A stretch of DNA of 64,000 nt from Carallia brachiata (GCA_021464245.1 JADCRB010000058.1:62001-126000); one strand, 5' to 3'; counted from the stretch's first letter, positions 25,790-38,746 are shown. Notes: generated by a model not told the origin, from the sequence alone. Program-made: numbers and translations.

Positions 25790-26200
25790 TAAAGGCTACT
25801 CTCCAGTTAACAGCTTCAATATCACCATGCCAAAAGTGTACATGTTCGATTTCTACTCACAATTCAGTGACTAGGAACTCTAGTGATATGTATCCTCTTA
25901 TGACTTCAAATTGCAATGCTTTGCTACCAAATCTGATTAATTGATTTGATTATTCCTCTACTGCTGACAACGAGTCTTCCTCTTCATTCTCCATAATCGA
26001 GCTCTTCCTCTTCGTCTCATTTCCTTCCACTACTTCTTCGCAAAGGTGAGTGGTACCAAAGTGATAGATCATAGCATTCAGTGAAGTCTTTGTCACCATG
26101 ATGCTACTGCTCTTGATTTAATTGTGGGCAAGGCTCAAATTGAGGCAAGTTTTGATGTCAATGTAATCGAGTGCATTTGTGAGGTCAATTGCAATCTGCA
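25790..26200 (-). pseudogene. Receptor-like protein kinase domain remnant (LysM-RLK-like)
   Basis: Read on the minus strand, an exon-like start after an AG gives IAIDLTNALDYI, matching the start of kinase subdomain VIa. It is followed by IKSSSIM (the catalytic loop, with its Asp region damaged) and NAMIYHFGT (the DFG region). After frameshifts comes RGYISLEFL (for GYxAPEYL), then KSNMYTFGMVILKLLTGE, which is subdomain IX. In-frame stops and frameshifts occur throughout. The wording resembles LysM receptor kinases more than others, but family placement is tentative. Everything outside the C-lobe is missing. Confidence 0.6.
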
Positions 26201-26209
26201 TTCATGAAA

Positions 26210-27030
26210 TTCACAAGCTGATTTGTTTAATTCAGACTATATTCTCCATAAAAATCAAACAAAAATTCGACCATAATTATCGATTTCTATTTGCTACTTG
26301 ATGTTGGAATTATCAAACAATTACAAACTTGAGTTCTAAAGTAGTATTAGATCATAAGGCATAATTGGCCAGTATGCACCCTAACAAGCAAACCATATAA
26401 TCATAAGCAGTTATCATAAAAGAACATGATAATTCAAATTAAAGAATTATATTACATATAAAAACAATAAGTCTCTCAAAGCTTCCACTAATAGCTTCAA
26501 TCCTTATAACCAAAAGTTAAAAACCTAGCCTTGCAAATCATAAAAGTGTGCACAAGAAAGAGAGAAAAGAAAGGTCTACCACTATCTTCTAAACTCCTTA
26601 TATCTATTTATAGCTATAAAGGACAATAAAAATTGTGTAATTAGGGTTACATACTTCCTCGTTTAGATTGGAGAACAACTCCTAAACAAACTAGGGGAAC
26701 TTTACAGTTTTATGAGTTAGATTAAAGAAACTAGTTCAAAGCCCAATTCTATTTTAGATTTCCACAAATAAGCAAATTTCATAAAGCTCAAGACGTCTAC
26801 TTTAATTCTTATAAAGGCCTTAATTCCTCAAATCCATCCAACATTTGTAATGTGAAATTCCCAAAATATCTTTCAGTAGTCAGATATGCTCAAAACAACA
26901 TCTTTAAACTTCTAAGTTACTCCAATCTATTCAATCTCCTCCTCAAACATAAAATCAACTCTAATAAGCATATTTAGGAAGAAAATATACCAAAAAGTTT
27001 AAATATAAGAGAAAAAACATAATACGCATA
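26210..27030. other. Intergenic DNA with no recognised feature
   Basis: AT-rich sequence between the kinase remnant and the Ty3/gypsy integrase fragment. A (GA)-rich stretch lies near 26556-26570. No gene was found. Confidence 0.45.
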
Positions 27031-27039
27031 GCATACTTA

Positions 27040-28130
27040 TCAGTTTGCTTGGGAAAAGACGAAGCTTGGAGTTGAAAAGCAACACTTTTTGTCCTACCTT
27101 GAATTCTCTCATTTGGAAGTACTAATCATGCCAAGCTTTGGTCTTCTCTTTATAAATACGAGCATTAACATATGAATCTCTTTAGATTTCCTTAAGCTTG
27201 TTAATTTGGAGAAGCCTTTTTTCTTTAATTGACTTCAAATCAAAGTTCAATGCCTTGATCGACCATTAAATTTTATGCTCCAACTCTATTGCCAAATGAC
27301 TGTTTGTCAAAGACCAACCAATAAGGAGACATGTCAAGAAGTTTCTTAAAAGCCATTCTATATGCCCATAGAGAATCTTTCCTAGAAGAATTAACAGTCT
27401 TCTTTAGGATAGATTTAATCTCCTTATTTCACATTTCAACTTGACTACTTGTATGTGAATGATAGCGAGTGCTTGTCTTGAATCGACTCCCTATTTGTGC
27501 AAGAGATTTTCAAATCCTTATTCTTGAAGTTGACTCCACTATCACTAATGATCACTCTTGGCACCCCAGAATGTTTTTTTCTTTATAAATTCGATCGCCA
27601 CCTTGGTTGTGTTGTTAGGTAATGCCACCCACCTCAACCCGCCTGGGGACATAATCCAAGACCACTAATATGTAAATGTTTCCATGAATTGGTGAGAATG
27701 GTCCTATGAAGTACAAAACTCATACATCAAATAGTTCCACCTTTTGCATACTCAACAAAGGCATCTCCTGTCACTTTCTTATATTTTTTGTTCTTTGGCA
27801 ACAATCACAAGCTACAACAAATCTCCTCTCGTCCTTGAAAAGTGTGGGATAGAAAAATCCCGACTGAAGCACTTTAGCTACCATCTTTTCTGCTCCAAAA
27901 TAGCCTTGACAGGGTAGAAAGTGACAGTGAGTGAGAATGTCACTCATCTCCTCTTCCAGTACACATATCATAATGATGTCATCAGCACAAATATTGAAGA
28001 GTAATGGATCCTTCCAAATATAATGCTTAACTTCAAACAAAAATCTATTCTTTTGATGATGAGACAAATTAGAAGAAAGAATGCTACTAGCTAAATGGTT
28101 CACATAGTCGGCATGTCAAGGAGCCTGATC
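27040..28130 (-). mobile_element. Ty3/gypsy retrotransposon fragment: integrase and 3' end of pol
   Basis: The minus strand encodes a degenerate integrase. At 28103-27771 there is an H2C2 zinc-binding region (HCHFLPCQGYFGAEK, then CDCCQRT), preceded by KHYIWKDPLLF. It continues out of frame into the catalytic core (HSGVPRVIISDSGVNF, near 27570-27520). The fragment ends with a chromatin-side motif like KVLLF near 27090. Many stops and frameshifts interrupt it. Neither gag, RT nor LTRs are attached. The wording fits the Athila/Tat-type gypsy group of plants, but lineage is not certain. Confidence 0.8.
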
Positions 28131-28134
28131 CTTA

Positions 28135-29430
28135 ATTAACCACAAGTGCTCATTCGAAAAATGGCTATTTGTGGGCCTATTTTCAAGTTTTTTGTGGGAT
28201 CCAGTCATATTTTTGATTAACTATATGGAAAGTATTTTTGGCACTTTAAACCAAATATTATGATATTTTTGTGATTCAATCTAACATTCACTAATGATAT
28301 TTTGACAAACAATGTATACTATTACCACACTTAACACTTAGTATATTTTTTATTAATTTTAAAATTTATGGTGCTAAACATAAATATACCCTAATTAGTA
28401 CAAAAAGTAACTTACCCTTTTAAAGCTCACTAAGGGTCTGTTTGTTTGCTGAAAAAAATGAAATTTTGGAGCATCATTTGCTAAGAATAATGAAATTTTG
28501 GAATTTCATTTTTTATTCCAGTATTTAGTTGTAGTGCTGAAAATATCATTTTGTGTTTGGTGAAATTCTGTAAAATGAAATACTGAAATTTAACTTTTGT
28601 AAAATTTCTTTTTTCTTTTTTTTTCTCTTTATTTATCATTTTACTCTCTCTCTTCCCCCAAAATTCTCTCTGTCTGTCTGTCTGTCTCTCTCTCTCTTTT
28701 TAACATAACATTTACAATCAACGCCAAATTGCAAAGAAGAAACTCATCAACATCATAAACAGAAAATCTAGGAATTGAAATTTTTGAGAGTCAACTTTAT
28801 TTTCTTTTGATGCCCAAAATTAAATCAACATGTCAAACCTGGCATTGGGAAAACAAAGAACAAAGAAAAGAAATAATTCCTTTTAGTGTACCAAAAAAAA
28901 GAAAGAAAAGAAAATTTTATATCGTCACAAATGAAGAAGACTTGTAAAGAATAAAAGAACCAAGATCAAAAGAGAAATAAACACAAAGGACTAAAATTCT
29001 TATCTAACACAGACCCCATAATATTTCTGGGAGAATTCTTTTGACATGGGTATGCATCAAAGGCTGAGAAAGAGTGGAGAAAGTGAGGTGGCGACAATTG
29101 CAACTTTTTTTTCTTTTAATGGGTAAAGAGAAACAGAGAGACTGGTAAAAGGAGGTGAAGAAGAGAAAAATAAGTGACAGAAATTGGATTTAGGTTTGGG
29201 TTAACCAAAATTTTAAAGGATTTGAGTGTTGGAAGATTTGTATGACTTCAAGCTCGTCCTTTGTTCTCGTCTGTTGGTACGATTGTTCTTCTTTCCCTTT
29301 TTTTTTTTTTTAGTTTTGCCTTGCAGAAATTGACGTCGATTGTCCTTTGTTCCGCTCGTTTTGAGCGGACGTCGATTTCCCTAAAAGTGGTGTTATTTGC
29401 CCTCTGACTGGAATTCAATTATCCTATTTC
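28135..29430. other. Intergenic DNA between two retrotransposon fragments
   Basis: A TIR-like end (AAGGGTCTGTTTGTTTGCTG) at about 28432 suggests one more miniature element, but its partner end was not identified. A (CTGT)n(CT)n microsatellite lies at 28670-28699. No coding sequence is supported. Confidence 0.4.
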
Positions 29431-31907
29431 AGACTTCCTTTACATGCAATAAACTCGAGTCTTCCTTAAAAAATTATCAATAAAAATAAGAAAATACCTA
29501 TTGTTTCTAATTGATATAACACTCATCGGGCCACAAACATCAAAGTTAATAAGCTGGAGTAGATACCTTGCATGCCAAGTCCACCTTTTCACAAAAGGCA
29601 ATATGCTCTACTTTGCAAGAATACAAGCCTCACATATCTGATTCAAATGATCTATCTTGGGCAAACCTTTCACTATATTATTCTATGCAAGCAACTTCAA
29701 ACTGCAAAAATTAAAATGATCAAAATGAAGATGTCACAACCAAGACTTGTCTTTCACAATAACACTAAGACAAGTATAAACATTAGTGACAATATCAACT
29801 CAAAACATTTGGTTCTTCATGAAAGAGGATTTGAGAACTAGTGTACCTCTGTGATCAGTAATTGAGAGATTGTTATAACGTAACTGTATATTGTGCCCCT
29901 TTTAAAATAATTGGCCCAAATTGAGAAAATTGCTCTTCATATCTGAAACATAGAATACAACTGAGATGTAATTATTGTCTTTATTTTTTAACTTGATGAG
30001 AATTCGCCCATTTTCCATCATTAAAACACCACTATCATCGAAAAACTTGACTGTGCAGTGGATTAACTCATCAAGATCAACGAAGAGCTTATTCTTTCCA
30101 CACATGTGGTTGGCGCATCAGATGTTAGGAACCATATATTGTAATTTGGCATTTCAATGGCTGCAGTAACGATTATAAGGGCTTGATTTCTATCACCATC
30201 TTCCTCTTGTGCACAATGAGCTGTTTGATTATGTTTCTTCGACCAGTACTCATGAGAATAATGACCATGCTTGTGATATGAGTGACATTTGATATTAGAT
30301 TTGTCATGCCTTCCTCTACCTTGACCTCTTCCTTAGCTTTGACCACGACCTCAACTTCTGTATGTCTGGTCTGAATTTCTTTGGTTATTATAGCAATTGT
30401 CTCCACCTCCATAATTATTGTAGTGACCTCATCGACGTCAATTGCTATAAAATCCACCACATCCTTGTCATTTTCCACAAGAAGAATTTTGTATCTATTT
30501 TGATCGATCACTCTGCTCACCTTTGATGGGATTTTGACTTGGAGGGTTTGTTCTACTGGTTTCTCAATGCATTTTTCATTCATTTGCTGCTCGTGAGCTT
30601 GCAATGTATTTGTTAATACATCAACTGACATTTGAGATAAATCATGTGCTTCTTCAATTGCAACCACGATGTGCTTGTATCACGATGTGAGTATCTATAG
30701 GATCTTCTCAACTTTAACTTGATCATTAATCAACTCTCCATAGATTTTCATCTGATTTGTCTGGGCAAGAACTCTACTGATATAAACTAAAACTATTTCT
30801 AAAGCTTTCATTTACAATAGCTCAAACTAACATCGTAAGATTTGGAGTTTCACTTTTTTAACTTTATCCGCGCCTTAAAAAGACGTTGCCAAAATATATC
30901 ATGCTTGCTTTGACGAAATTACTCTTACAATATTCTCGAAATTCTCATCATTCACCGCCTGATGAATGAGATAAGGAATTGTGTTATCTTTTTTCTATGC
31001 ATCTCGATGAGTAGTCTGCTGTGCTTCTGTTGCATCTACAGCAAGCTCTTCAACTCCGTTCTTTACTACACTGAGCAACTTACTGTAATCAAACAAAACT
31101 TTCATCTACACACATCATCGGTTGTAATTTCATTGCACTAAAATTTTATTTTTCATATATGACCCCAAATTTTATTTTTCATATCTGACCCCATATTTTT
31201 TTTTATTTTTAATCTGATTATTGATTTTTTTTTCTTTTTTTTCCTCCTCCTTCGTCAAACTGCCTTAGCTTTACCCAACACAAACACTGATGGTTAAAAC
31301 TCGGGTTTGCGACAACCTCAGGGGCGAATCTTCAAGCAAATGGTGAGTGACACGCTCGAACGACAGTGAGGAGGCGAGATCGATGTTAGATCGACGGTGG
31401 TAGAACCGAAAAGGGAGCACTATCTTTTTCGATGATTTTCTGGCGTTGATAGGCCGCATCCTTAGTTGGGGAAGGGAGATCGACAACTGGGGAAGCGGAA
31501 TTCAGTGGCCTTAACCTTCAACGACGACTAGAGAGGGCGGAAACAGCGTGGGAATGGCAACTAGAACTTTCAGACTTTTGTAGATCTACTACTTTCCTGC
31601 GAGTTCTTAGGCACGTGGTGGCTGGATACGTGGAAATCGACGTTCGACGGATCTAGAGTTGACTTCCGATGATGAATAGTGGTTGATGTGGCGGCTCGTG
31701 GCTTTTCGGTGAGGTGCTCTGACAGTAGTTCGACGACTGTCTGGTGGCTACTTCTTCTTTTGTACAGATCTGATATCTACTCAGATATATGATGGCTCGG
31801 CATACTTCGTTCTTAATTTAAACAACCTCAATAAAACTTCAGGATTGGCCCTTGTTTTTGATCAACCTAATCAGAAACTTGATGGCGGTGACTTCTCAAT
31901 CGACAAA

Positions 31908-31918
31908 CTCTGATACCA
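31908..31918 (-). other. Retrotransposon primer-binding site, initiator Met tRNA type
   Basis: The minus strand reads TGGTATCAGAG, complementary to the 3' end of plant initiator methionine tRNA, the usual primer of Ty1/copia elements. It sits a few bases inside the LTR of copy A, which confirms element orientation and the LTR boundary. Confidence 0.85.
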
Positions 31919-31922
31919 CTAT

Positions 31923-32120
31923 AAATTTTAATTAACTTGAACACTACTTTATTAACTGAATACGCCACACAATAATAGGAGAAGTACACCCACAAACATA
32001 AATCAGACGTCCATATATACTAGCAATATCAAACTCCTAATTTTATCCAAATATTGAAAGCAAATAACACGAATTTTATTCAAATAATAATTAACTATTA
32101 AATCTAAATTAACTTCAACA
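31923..32120 (-). repeat. 5' LTR of copia copy A, about 200 bp
   Basis: On the minus strand it begins TGTTGAAGTTAATTTAG and ends just before the primer-binding site. Copy B at 59873-60081 has a clearly related LTR beginning TGTTGATATTAATCTAG. The two share most of their sequence by eye, including a run of over 30 near-identical bases at the start. Confidence 0.75.
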
Positions 32121-33940
32121 GCAAGTACCATATTTTCATCATGCCATTGATTGAACATGTTTCTTCCCACTCGAAAATTTCGTTTTCAATTGTTTTTTTT
32201 TTTTTTGTAATACCATTGTTTGAAATAAATATGCATCTTATGGGGATAGTGCCTTTTTCATTCAACCCATCTTTTATGTAGGAACTTTAAGGCAAAAAAT
32301 CACCTAGTTTTTTCAAACACGTGGTTGTTCATTGTTATTATTGTTTTTTGAGATTTCCTATACCTACACTAATTGATTAAAGAGGGGGACAATTAGGAAA
32401 TGTTGTTGTTATTGTTATTTTATGTTGATTCCAAATGTTCATTGTAAACTTTGTTTTATATTGTAACACTTTGTTTCATATTATTATTATTTTATGTTGA
32501 TTCCAAATAACATTGGATTGAAACCTTTGAAGAAACAAAGAATTAGCTGACAAACTCTGTTGTTGTCCTGCAAGTTGCCACATTTCTTGAGGTATATGGT
32601 CTTCGTCATCCTTGCATATAACTGCTTGCACAGATGTCAGAACTAACACATTGACAGCAATTAAAAGGAAATTTAGATCCCACAAGGTGGTGGGCAGACT
32701 TGCTTATCCATTAATTGTATATGAAAATATATAATCTAGAGATGATTGGTCATGGCATAGCATCTTTGTTACTAATCTTAATTAGAAATAAGCAAAGCAC
32801 TTTGAGTTGTCTCAAAAGTCACTTGACCATATTTAGTAACAGGGAATAAAAACTAATAATAGAATACACATAGATTTGCTGCTGGTTGGACTCAACTCTT
32901 CAAGTTTATATTGTTTGTTCTTTGAAGTATAGGGGCCTTGGGAGGATTTGAAACTCATATCATAACCTATGTAGGATCAAACAAAGTAATTGGTCAGGCT
33001 ATAAATATTGTTCAAAACTTTGGATTTATAATTAGTAATCACAATCTCAACTAAATAAAGATTGGGAGAAGGTTGACTCTAGCTCATGAGTTTCTATTTC
33101 TTTTCCTAGTAGAAGTAGACTGAAGTTACCACCTCAAGAGACATATTATAAGATTCGAAACTCTTTTGTCTTTGCCAAGTAGCTCTCAACTCCAAGATTC
33201 AAACCCCTCTTAATGGGAGTAATTGAACAGTCCTTGTTTTGCTTTACTGTAATCTTATGACAGATTACTTTCTTCAATGCTTAGCTTGGAATTGTGTTTA
33301 AATATAGTATGATGTACTGTAATCTTAAATTCTAACTAAAACTTGTACTTGAATCATGTAAAGAAAAATAAAGATTAATGAATGAGTTGAAATTTTCCCA
33401 GCATGTTTTTCTGCTGGTTTCTTCTATCCTTCGCTAATTCTCTTAATTTCTATCTAAAACTTAATGGAAACTTTGAAAGCTAAAAGATGCGAGCATTCAT
33501 CTGAAGATTTCCTATTTCCTTGGGTAACTTAGCAAGAACTATTTTTTGTTGATTCTTTTAATTTTTACTAAATGGCTTATAGCATAAAACCGGAATGTGA
33601 TTCACTTCAATTACTAAATAGAAGTTAATAACATTTGCAATATTTTCATAAATTCATACTAAGTGTTGATGATGACACTTTTGCTGAGGTAAAAGCTACA
33701 ATCAATATTGTCTTTGGTCTTAGTTCAAATGAAGTATTTTGAGCTAGATTATAACCAATATTTAGTGAAAAATGACGTGTGAAGTGATTTCTTATAAAGC
33801 TATTTTTGTTATTGGAATTGGGCAGAAAAATTTGTCAAGAGAGCTTGCTTAAGCTAGTGAATTTAAGGACATAAGAGACTTGTTTTCATTATTTCTCTTG
33901 TAATATGATCATTGTACTAAACTCCTATATAACGAAGCAT
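32121..33940. other. Intergenic DNA upstream of the DUF247 repeat
   Basis: A short duplicated motif (TTTTATGTTGATTCCAAAT) occurs at about 32420 and 32490. No gene, splice-supported exon or transposon could be assigned in 1.8 kb. Confidence 0.45.
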
Positions 33941-33948
33941 TTGAACCA

Positions 33949-35480
33949 ATGAAGGTTAAGCTTTTTAGCTTCATACTTGCAACAATTTCTAAAGCATTAC
34001 TTCCGTTACTGTTACTTTCCTACTCTGCTGTAATTTTTAGCTTCAATCTCGTTTATGCATCATTATTTCTTTCAGCAAGAATGTCGTGCGTAGAGAAGGA
34101 AAGTAACCCATTGGAGTCTGCAGCTTGTGAAGAGGTTGCCATCGACATTGAAGCTATATAGCAACAAAAACTTAGGTCTCTTGAGATTGAAGAAGTACTT
34201 GAAGGAGAGAAGAAAGCTGACACAGTGATACAAAGCTTTTAGCCCTGAGTGATGTCCACTGGCCCTTTCCACTATGGCAAAAAAGAGGAACTCAAGAATG
34301 GAAAGAAGCTTAAGATGAAGGTTGCAAAACACTTCATCAACTGCAGCAACCAGCTGATCCTAAAGTTATACAACTTCATTCTTGGAAAAATTCAGATTGT
34401 CAAAGAGGTAGTAGCACAAGGGAAACCTAAAGGAGCATTACAAGAACAAAAGAAAGGACGCTTATCTGCCGTTGGTGGATGGATGTGCACTGCTCCAATA
34501 TATGAGCTGTTATGCCAAAGAAACATTTAATGAATTGGAGTTGAACATCAGACCTTGCCTTGCAAGATTTATTCTTAGTGGAGAATTAACTCCCATTCTT
34601 GTGTTAAGGTCATTGATTGATAAGAATGAATCGAAACAATTAATTCATCAATTCATGAACGGGGTTGTTGATAATTATTTGGTTCCAAAAATTGAGGCTG
34701 AAATAAAAAAGTAGAGAAGACTAACCATCTCTTGAGTTTCTCTGGAGGGGATTCACAAAACAAGTATTCTAAACAAATTGCCTTAAATTTACCTAAATAT
34801 ATGAAACTAGCAAGCATTATTCTTTTGTTAGTTATTGACAGAGCATTGTTTGGCAATTTTGATAGGATGCAAATCCAAAAAATGAAAGGAAAATTGCCTT
34901 GTAACCATCTTACAATGTTATGGAGGTAAAAAAGGTGGGAATCAAGTTGCAGCCTAGTAATTCCTATTGCCTGCGACAAATCTTTTTCCGTTCTAGAAAG
35001 CTTTTCAAAAAACTAGAAATTCCACCTCTAGCTATAGACGAGCTTGAGAAGATTATATTCACAAACCCGATAGCCTTTGAGATGTGCCTAAGTTTCAATA
35101 ACGACTTCATGGTAACGTCTTATATATGCTTTTTGAATTCTCTCATTAATTATGCAGAAGACATGTTGAGCTGCAATCAGTGCAAATACTTTTGAAATAT
35201 CTTCTTGTTAGTGACGATGAAGTGGTCCAAATCTTCAGAGAGATGGCTGCCAATTTGATTCCAAATCCGTTGGTCTACTATGAGGTGAAAACGAACATCA
35301 GAATGCACTTTGGATGGAGATGGAAAACCATTGCTACATGTTTGACTAAAGCTGTAAAAGTTTATCTGAAGTCCCCTTAACTACTGTTGCTCTTGTACAT
35401 GCAATCGTGATTCTTGTTTTGACCATTCTTCAGACCATCTTTGTGATATTATTAAGCAGGAAACCAGTAAACTAATAAAT
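33949..35480 (+). pseudogene. DUF247 (UPF0481) protein pseudogene, plus-strand copy
   Basis: DUF247 proteins are plant membrane-anchored proteins of mostly unknown function; in grasses some act in self-incompatibility. Here the family landmarks occur in order but in several frames. They are STGPFHYGKKEELKNG near the N-terminus (about 34250), ELNIRPC and LVLRSLIDKNE (about 34540-34630), LLVIDRALFGNF (the family's L-E-NQxPFF region), VGIKLQPSNS (34935), LEIPPLAIDE (35010), a YHExxTNP-like stretch, the YxxxFxxRW region (35290) and a C-terminal hydrophobic anchor (35370-35470). Stops at 34159, 34528 and 34712 and several frameshifts make it non-functional. It pairs with the inverted copy at 36240-37620. 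Confidence 0.85.
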
Positions 35481-36239
35481 TGGGAAATTGAACAATGGCA
35501 TTGAACAGCATTCCAAGAGCAAGTTGGGGACTTGATGGCAAAGTGGATACATGCTTAGTTTAGTAGCCCTTAGATGTTCTTCACTTTTCTTGCTGCAACC
35601 CTTGCCCTTGTCCTTTTATTGTCCTCTAGACTTATCTATCCTTGATAGAATATTGTGGAGACACGGGAAAGGAAAACCACGATTTCTTGTGTGTTCTCTT
35701 TTGAAGTTCCTGTTTGTTCAACTCGTTCAAGTTGTTGCTAAACTTGGTGGTTTTATATTTATAATCATTTTGTAAAATCCTGTTAATATGCTTGACGTTG
35801 ACTTAAGATACTGAATGTATTGTTGCTTTTGTTGAATTGAATTTTCTCTTATTTCTCGATTCCTTCAAGTCCTTTTGTTTGGGTCAAACATTTATCAAAG
35901 TCAAATTAGAGAAAATTTAGAGCTCAAGCATTTCAATAGAATTTTACAAACTAAATTATAAATATAGAACCACCAAGTTTAGCAACAAGTTGGACGAGTT
36001 GAACGGACAAGAGCTTCAAAAGAGAACACACAAGAAATCGTGGTTTCCTCTCCCGTGCTCGAGCAGTAGTCTATTAATGATAGATAACTTTGGTGGACAG
36101 TTAGGAGGGTGAGGGTAATGGTTGTAGCAGGAAAAGCGAAAAACATCTAAGGGCTACTAAACTGAGCATGTATCCACTTTGTGGTCCTCAACTTGCTCTT
36201 AGAATGATGTTCAATACCATTGTTCAATTTCCTGATTTA

Positions 36240-37620
36240 TTGGTTTACTAGTTCCTGCTTGATAATATCATCAAGATGCTCCAGAGAATGGTGAAAACAA
36301 GAATCCCGATTACATATACTACAGTAATAGTAGTCCAAGGGAACTTCAGAAAAACTTGTACTGCTTCAGCCAACCATGCAGCAAGGGTCTTCTGTCTCCG
36401 TCCAAAGTGCATTCTAACGTTCTTTTTCACTTCATAGTAAGCATATGGATTTGGAATCAAAATGGCAGTCATCTCCCTAAAGATCTGGACCAGTTTATGG
36501 TTACTAACAGGAAGATATTTCTAAAGTACTTGCCTTGATCGCAGGTTTGCAACATCTTCTGCATGATTAATGAGGGAATTAAGGAAGCATACATAAGACG
36601 TTACCATGAAGTCGTTATTGTAACCTCGGTACATCTCAAAGGCTACCAGGTATGTGAATATGATCTTCTCTAGCTCAACCATAGCAGAGATGGAATTTCT
36701 AGTTTTTTAAAAAAATGTCCAGAGAGTAATGAGATTTGTTGCAGGCAATAAGACTTGCTACGCTACAACTTGATTCGCCCCCCCTTTCAAATTAGTAGCA
36801 GTGTAAGATAGACACTAGGCAATTTCCTACTTGTTTTTTTGGGTTTGCAACTCGTCAAAATTGCCAAACAATGCTCTGTCAATAACCAACAAAAGAATAA
36901 TGCTTGCTAGTGTCTTGTATTTAGCTAAATTGACATCAATTTGTTTAGAATACCTGTTTCGTAAATCCTTTGAGAAACTCGAGATGATGGTTAGTCTCTC
37001 TACTCTCAGCATGTTTGGCCCCATCTTTGGAACCAAATCATTAGCTACAACCAAGTTGATGAACTGATGAATTAATTATTGCAATTCATTTTCATCTATC
37101 AACGACCTTAACACAAGAAATGAAAGTTGAGTCCCTACTAAGAACAAATCTTGCAAGACAAAGTTGATGTGGTAAGCTCTGATGTTCAACTCCCATTCAT
37201 TAATGTTTCTTTTGCATAGCACCTTGTATATTGGAGTTATGTGCATCCATTCACCAACAATAGATAAGCGAGCTTTTCTTTGTTGTTGTAATGCTCCATT
37301 AGGTCTCTCCCTCATGGTACCACCTCTTGAGAATCTAGATTTTTTCGAGAATGGAGGTGTATAACTTTTGGATCGGCCAGTTGTTGCAGTTGATGAAGTG
37401 TTTTGTAAGTTTCATCTTAAGTTTCTCTCCATTCTTGAGCTCCTCCGTTTCATCATAGTGGAGAGGACTGATGGACATCAGTCGGAGCTCAAAGCATTTG
37501 CCGAGGACCTTGGACTCACTCAACTCCGAGGGAGGCTTGTAGTTTGATTGGGTCTTCCGGAATAAAAATGTGGTAGAAAGGTCTTCAGTTGCTTTCCTGA
37601 CTGCACTTTTACTCTTATCA
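36240..37620 (-). pseudogene. DUF247 (UPF0481) protein pseudogene, minus-strand copy
   Basis: Minus-strand partner of the copy at 33949-35480. From high to low coordinates it shows SESKVLGKCFELRLMSISPL and EELKNGEKLKMKLTKHFINC (37523-37380), GALQQQRKARLSIVGEWMH (37290), LVLRSLIDENE (37100), LLVIDRALFGNFDEL (36870), NPYAYYEVKKNVRMHFGRR (36450-36390), and a C-terminal transmembrane stretch TVVYVIGILVFTILWSILMI. Frameshifts separate these blocks, and the middle region (36500-36820) is badly eroded. It preserves the segment upstream of the SISPL motif better than its twin does. Confidence 0.85.
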
Positions 37621-37644
37621 TAAGCTTAGAGTTTTCAGGAATTT

Positions 37645-38700
37645 ATGTTTGAGTGGATAGTCCACTTGTAATGGTGGGTGGGTCATAATTAATGAAAAGT
37701 TTAAGGAAAAAATATTTGAAATTTTACATAAGAAGCCATTTGATAAAAACTCTAATAATAAGGGGAGGGGAGGCATCCAAGAGAGTAAACCGAAAGCGAG
37801 ACAACATTTTGTCCGAGAGTTAATTGTTTGTGAAGTCTAAGGGGGTGATTGTGATTTTATTGGGGTAGAGTACTTAATTTTGTTTCCTTTGGTCTAGCCA
37901 GACGACGATGATTCAAAGTTGCAAGTTTTAAACTATTTATATGCATGAAACAGTAAGACAGATGGTTATTGAGATATGTTAGGAACTTAGGGGCATGTGT
38001 TCCTTTTTTTGTTTTTTTTTTCAAGTAGTACTGATGCTGAGGTTAACTATGGTGATGTTTGAGTACTTGGTAGCCAATCAGCCATAAAAGGATGGTATTG
38101 TTGTTTGAGGAATTAGGATTTGCTCTATGTTATCCTGAGTGCTTATATATACTGGTCAAAGAGTCCATTTGTATTTCATTTTAGGAAAAAAAAAATCGAA
38201 AGGACCCATAATTAGAACTTTCAAAACTTGTGCTAAGTTTCGAGGCATGGCCTAATGGCAGAAAACACTACATTAGGCATCTTCTTTCCTTTTTTTTTTA
38301 AATTTTTATTTATTTATTTTTTTAATAAAAAAGTTAATTTCTTTGGATGCAAGAGTATTTGCTTATGTGTTCCTAAAAGATGCTCTGTTTGAAGGTCGAC
38401 GCATCTTTAATGAAAGACATAATAATTTAGGTGGTTCAGATTATAAGGGCTACCTTTTGCTTGCATGAAACCTGAAGCAACAATGGTTCGCGAACAAAGT
38501 AAACAATAATACCCTTGAAAATACTTTCTGACGGTTGGAGAAGTCATGATATTGGAAGGGTTACAAGGGAGACCAATGCTTGAATATAATGGAGCTAGTA
38601 AGGTACTTGAAGGTATCAACTAATTAACTAATGGTTGCTCTGAATGAGATTGCTTTATCATGTTTATATTTTGTAATTTCAGAGCTAATTATAATCTCTT
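37645..38700. other. Intergenic DNA with no recognised feature
   Basis: About 1 kb of AT-rich DNA with no recognised gene. A weak open frame on the minus strand (38407-38619) has no family resemblance I know. Confidence 0.45.
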
Positions 38701-38704
38701 CGAT

Positions 38705-38706
<2 letters not shown>

Positions 38707-38744
<38 letters not shown>
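38707..38744. repeat. (CT)n microsatellite
   Basis: An uninterrupted run of about 19 CT units just outside the polypyrimidine TIR element. Confidence 0.95.

Positions 38745-38746
<2 letters not shown>

Larger units (their letters stand above)
29440..32120 (-). mobile_element. Ty1/copia retrotransposon, 5' half only (copy A)
   Basis: Going down from the 5' LTR on the minus strand there are: LTR (32120-31923), primer-binding site (31918-31908), an untranslated leader, then gag from about 31110 to 30170. Gag is recognised from VVAIEEAHDLSQMS and EQQMNEKCIEKPVEQ. The protease-region segment MCGKNKLFVDLDEL is at 30105-29902. A gag-pre-integrase segment (LPKIDHLNQICEACILAK) lies near 29660, and the first residues of the integrase core near 29500-29440. 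It stops there: the rest of integrase, RT, RNase H and the 3' LTR are absent. Frameshifts abound, and the gag zinc knuckle has lost two cysteines. It is dead and 3'-truncated. Confidence 0.85.
33949..37640. repeat. Large inverted repeat made of two DUF247 copies
   Basis: The left arm (about 33950-35798) and the reverse complement of the right arm (about 35918-37640) can be aligned across coding and 3' flanking sequence. The innermost parts match best. CACGATTTCTTGTGTGTTCT in the left arm, near 35678, is matched in the right arm near 36040. TTGCTAAACTTGGTGG is shared near 35735 and 35975. The spacer is only about 120 bp. The arms differ by small gaps and substitutions, roughly 85-90 percent identity by eye in the conserved parts. 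A transcript through it could fold into a long hairpin. Confidence 0.85.

Noticed and set aside
32476..32685. 69-codon minus-strand open frame near the DUF247 repeat
   Set aside because: Has a signal-peptide-like start but no family resemblance, splice support or conserved context; likely chance.
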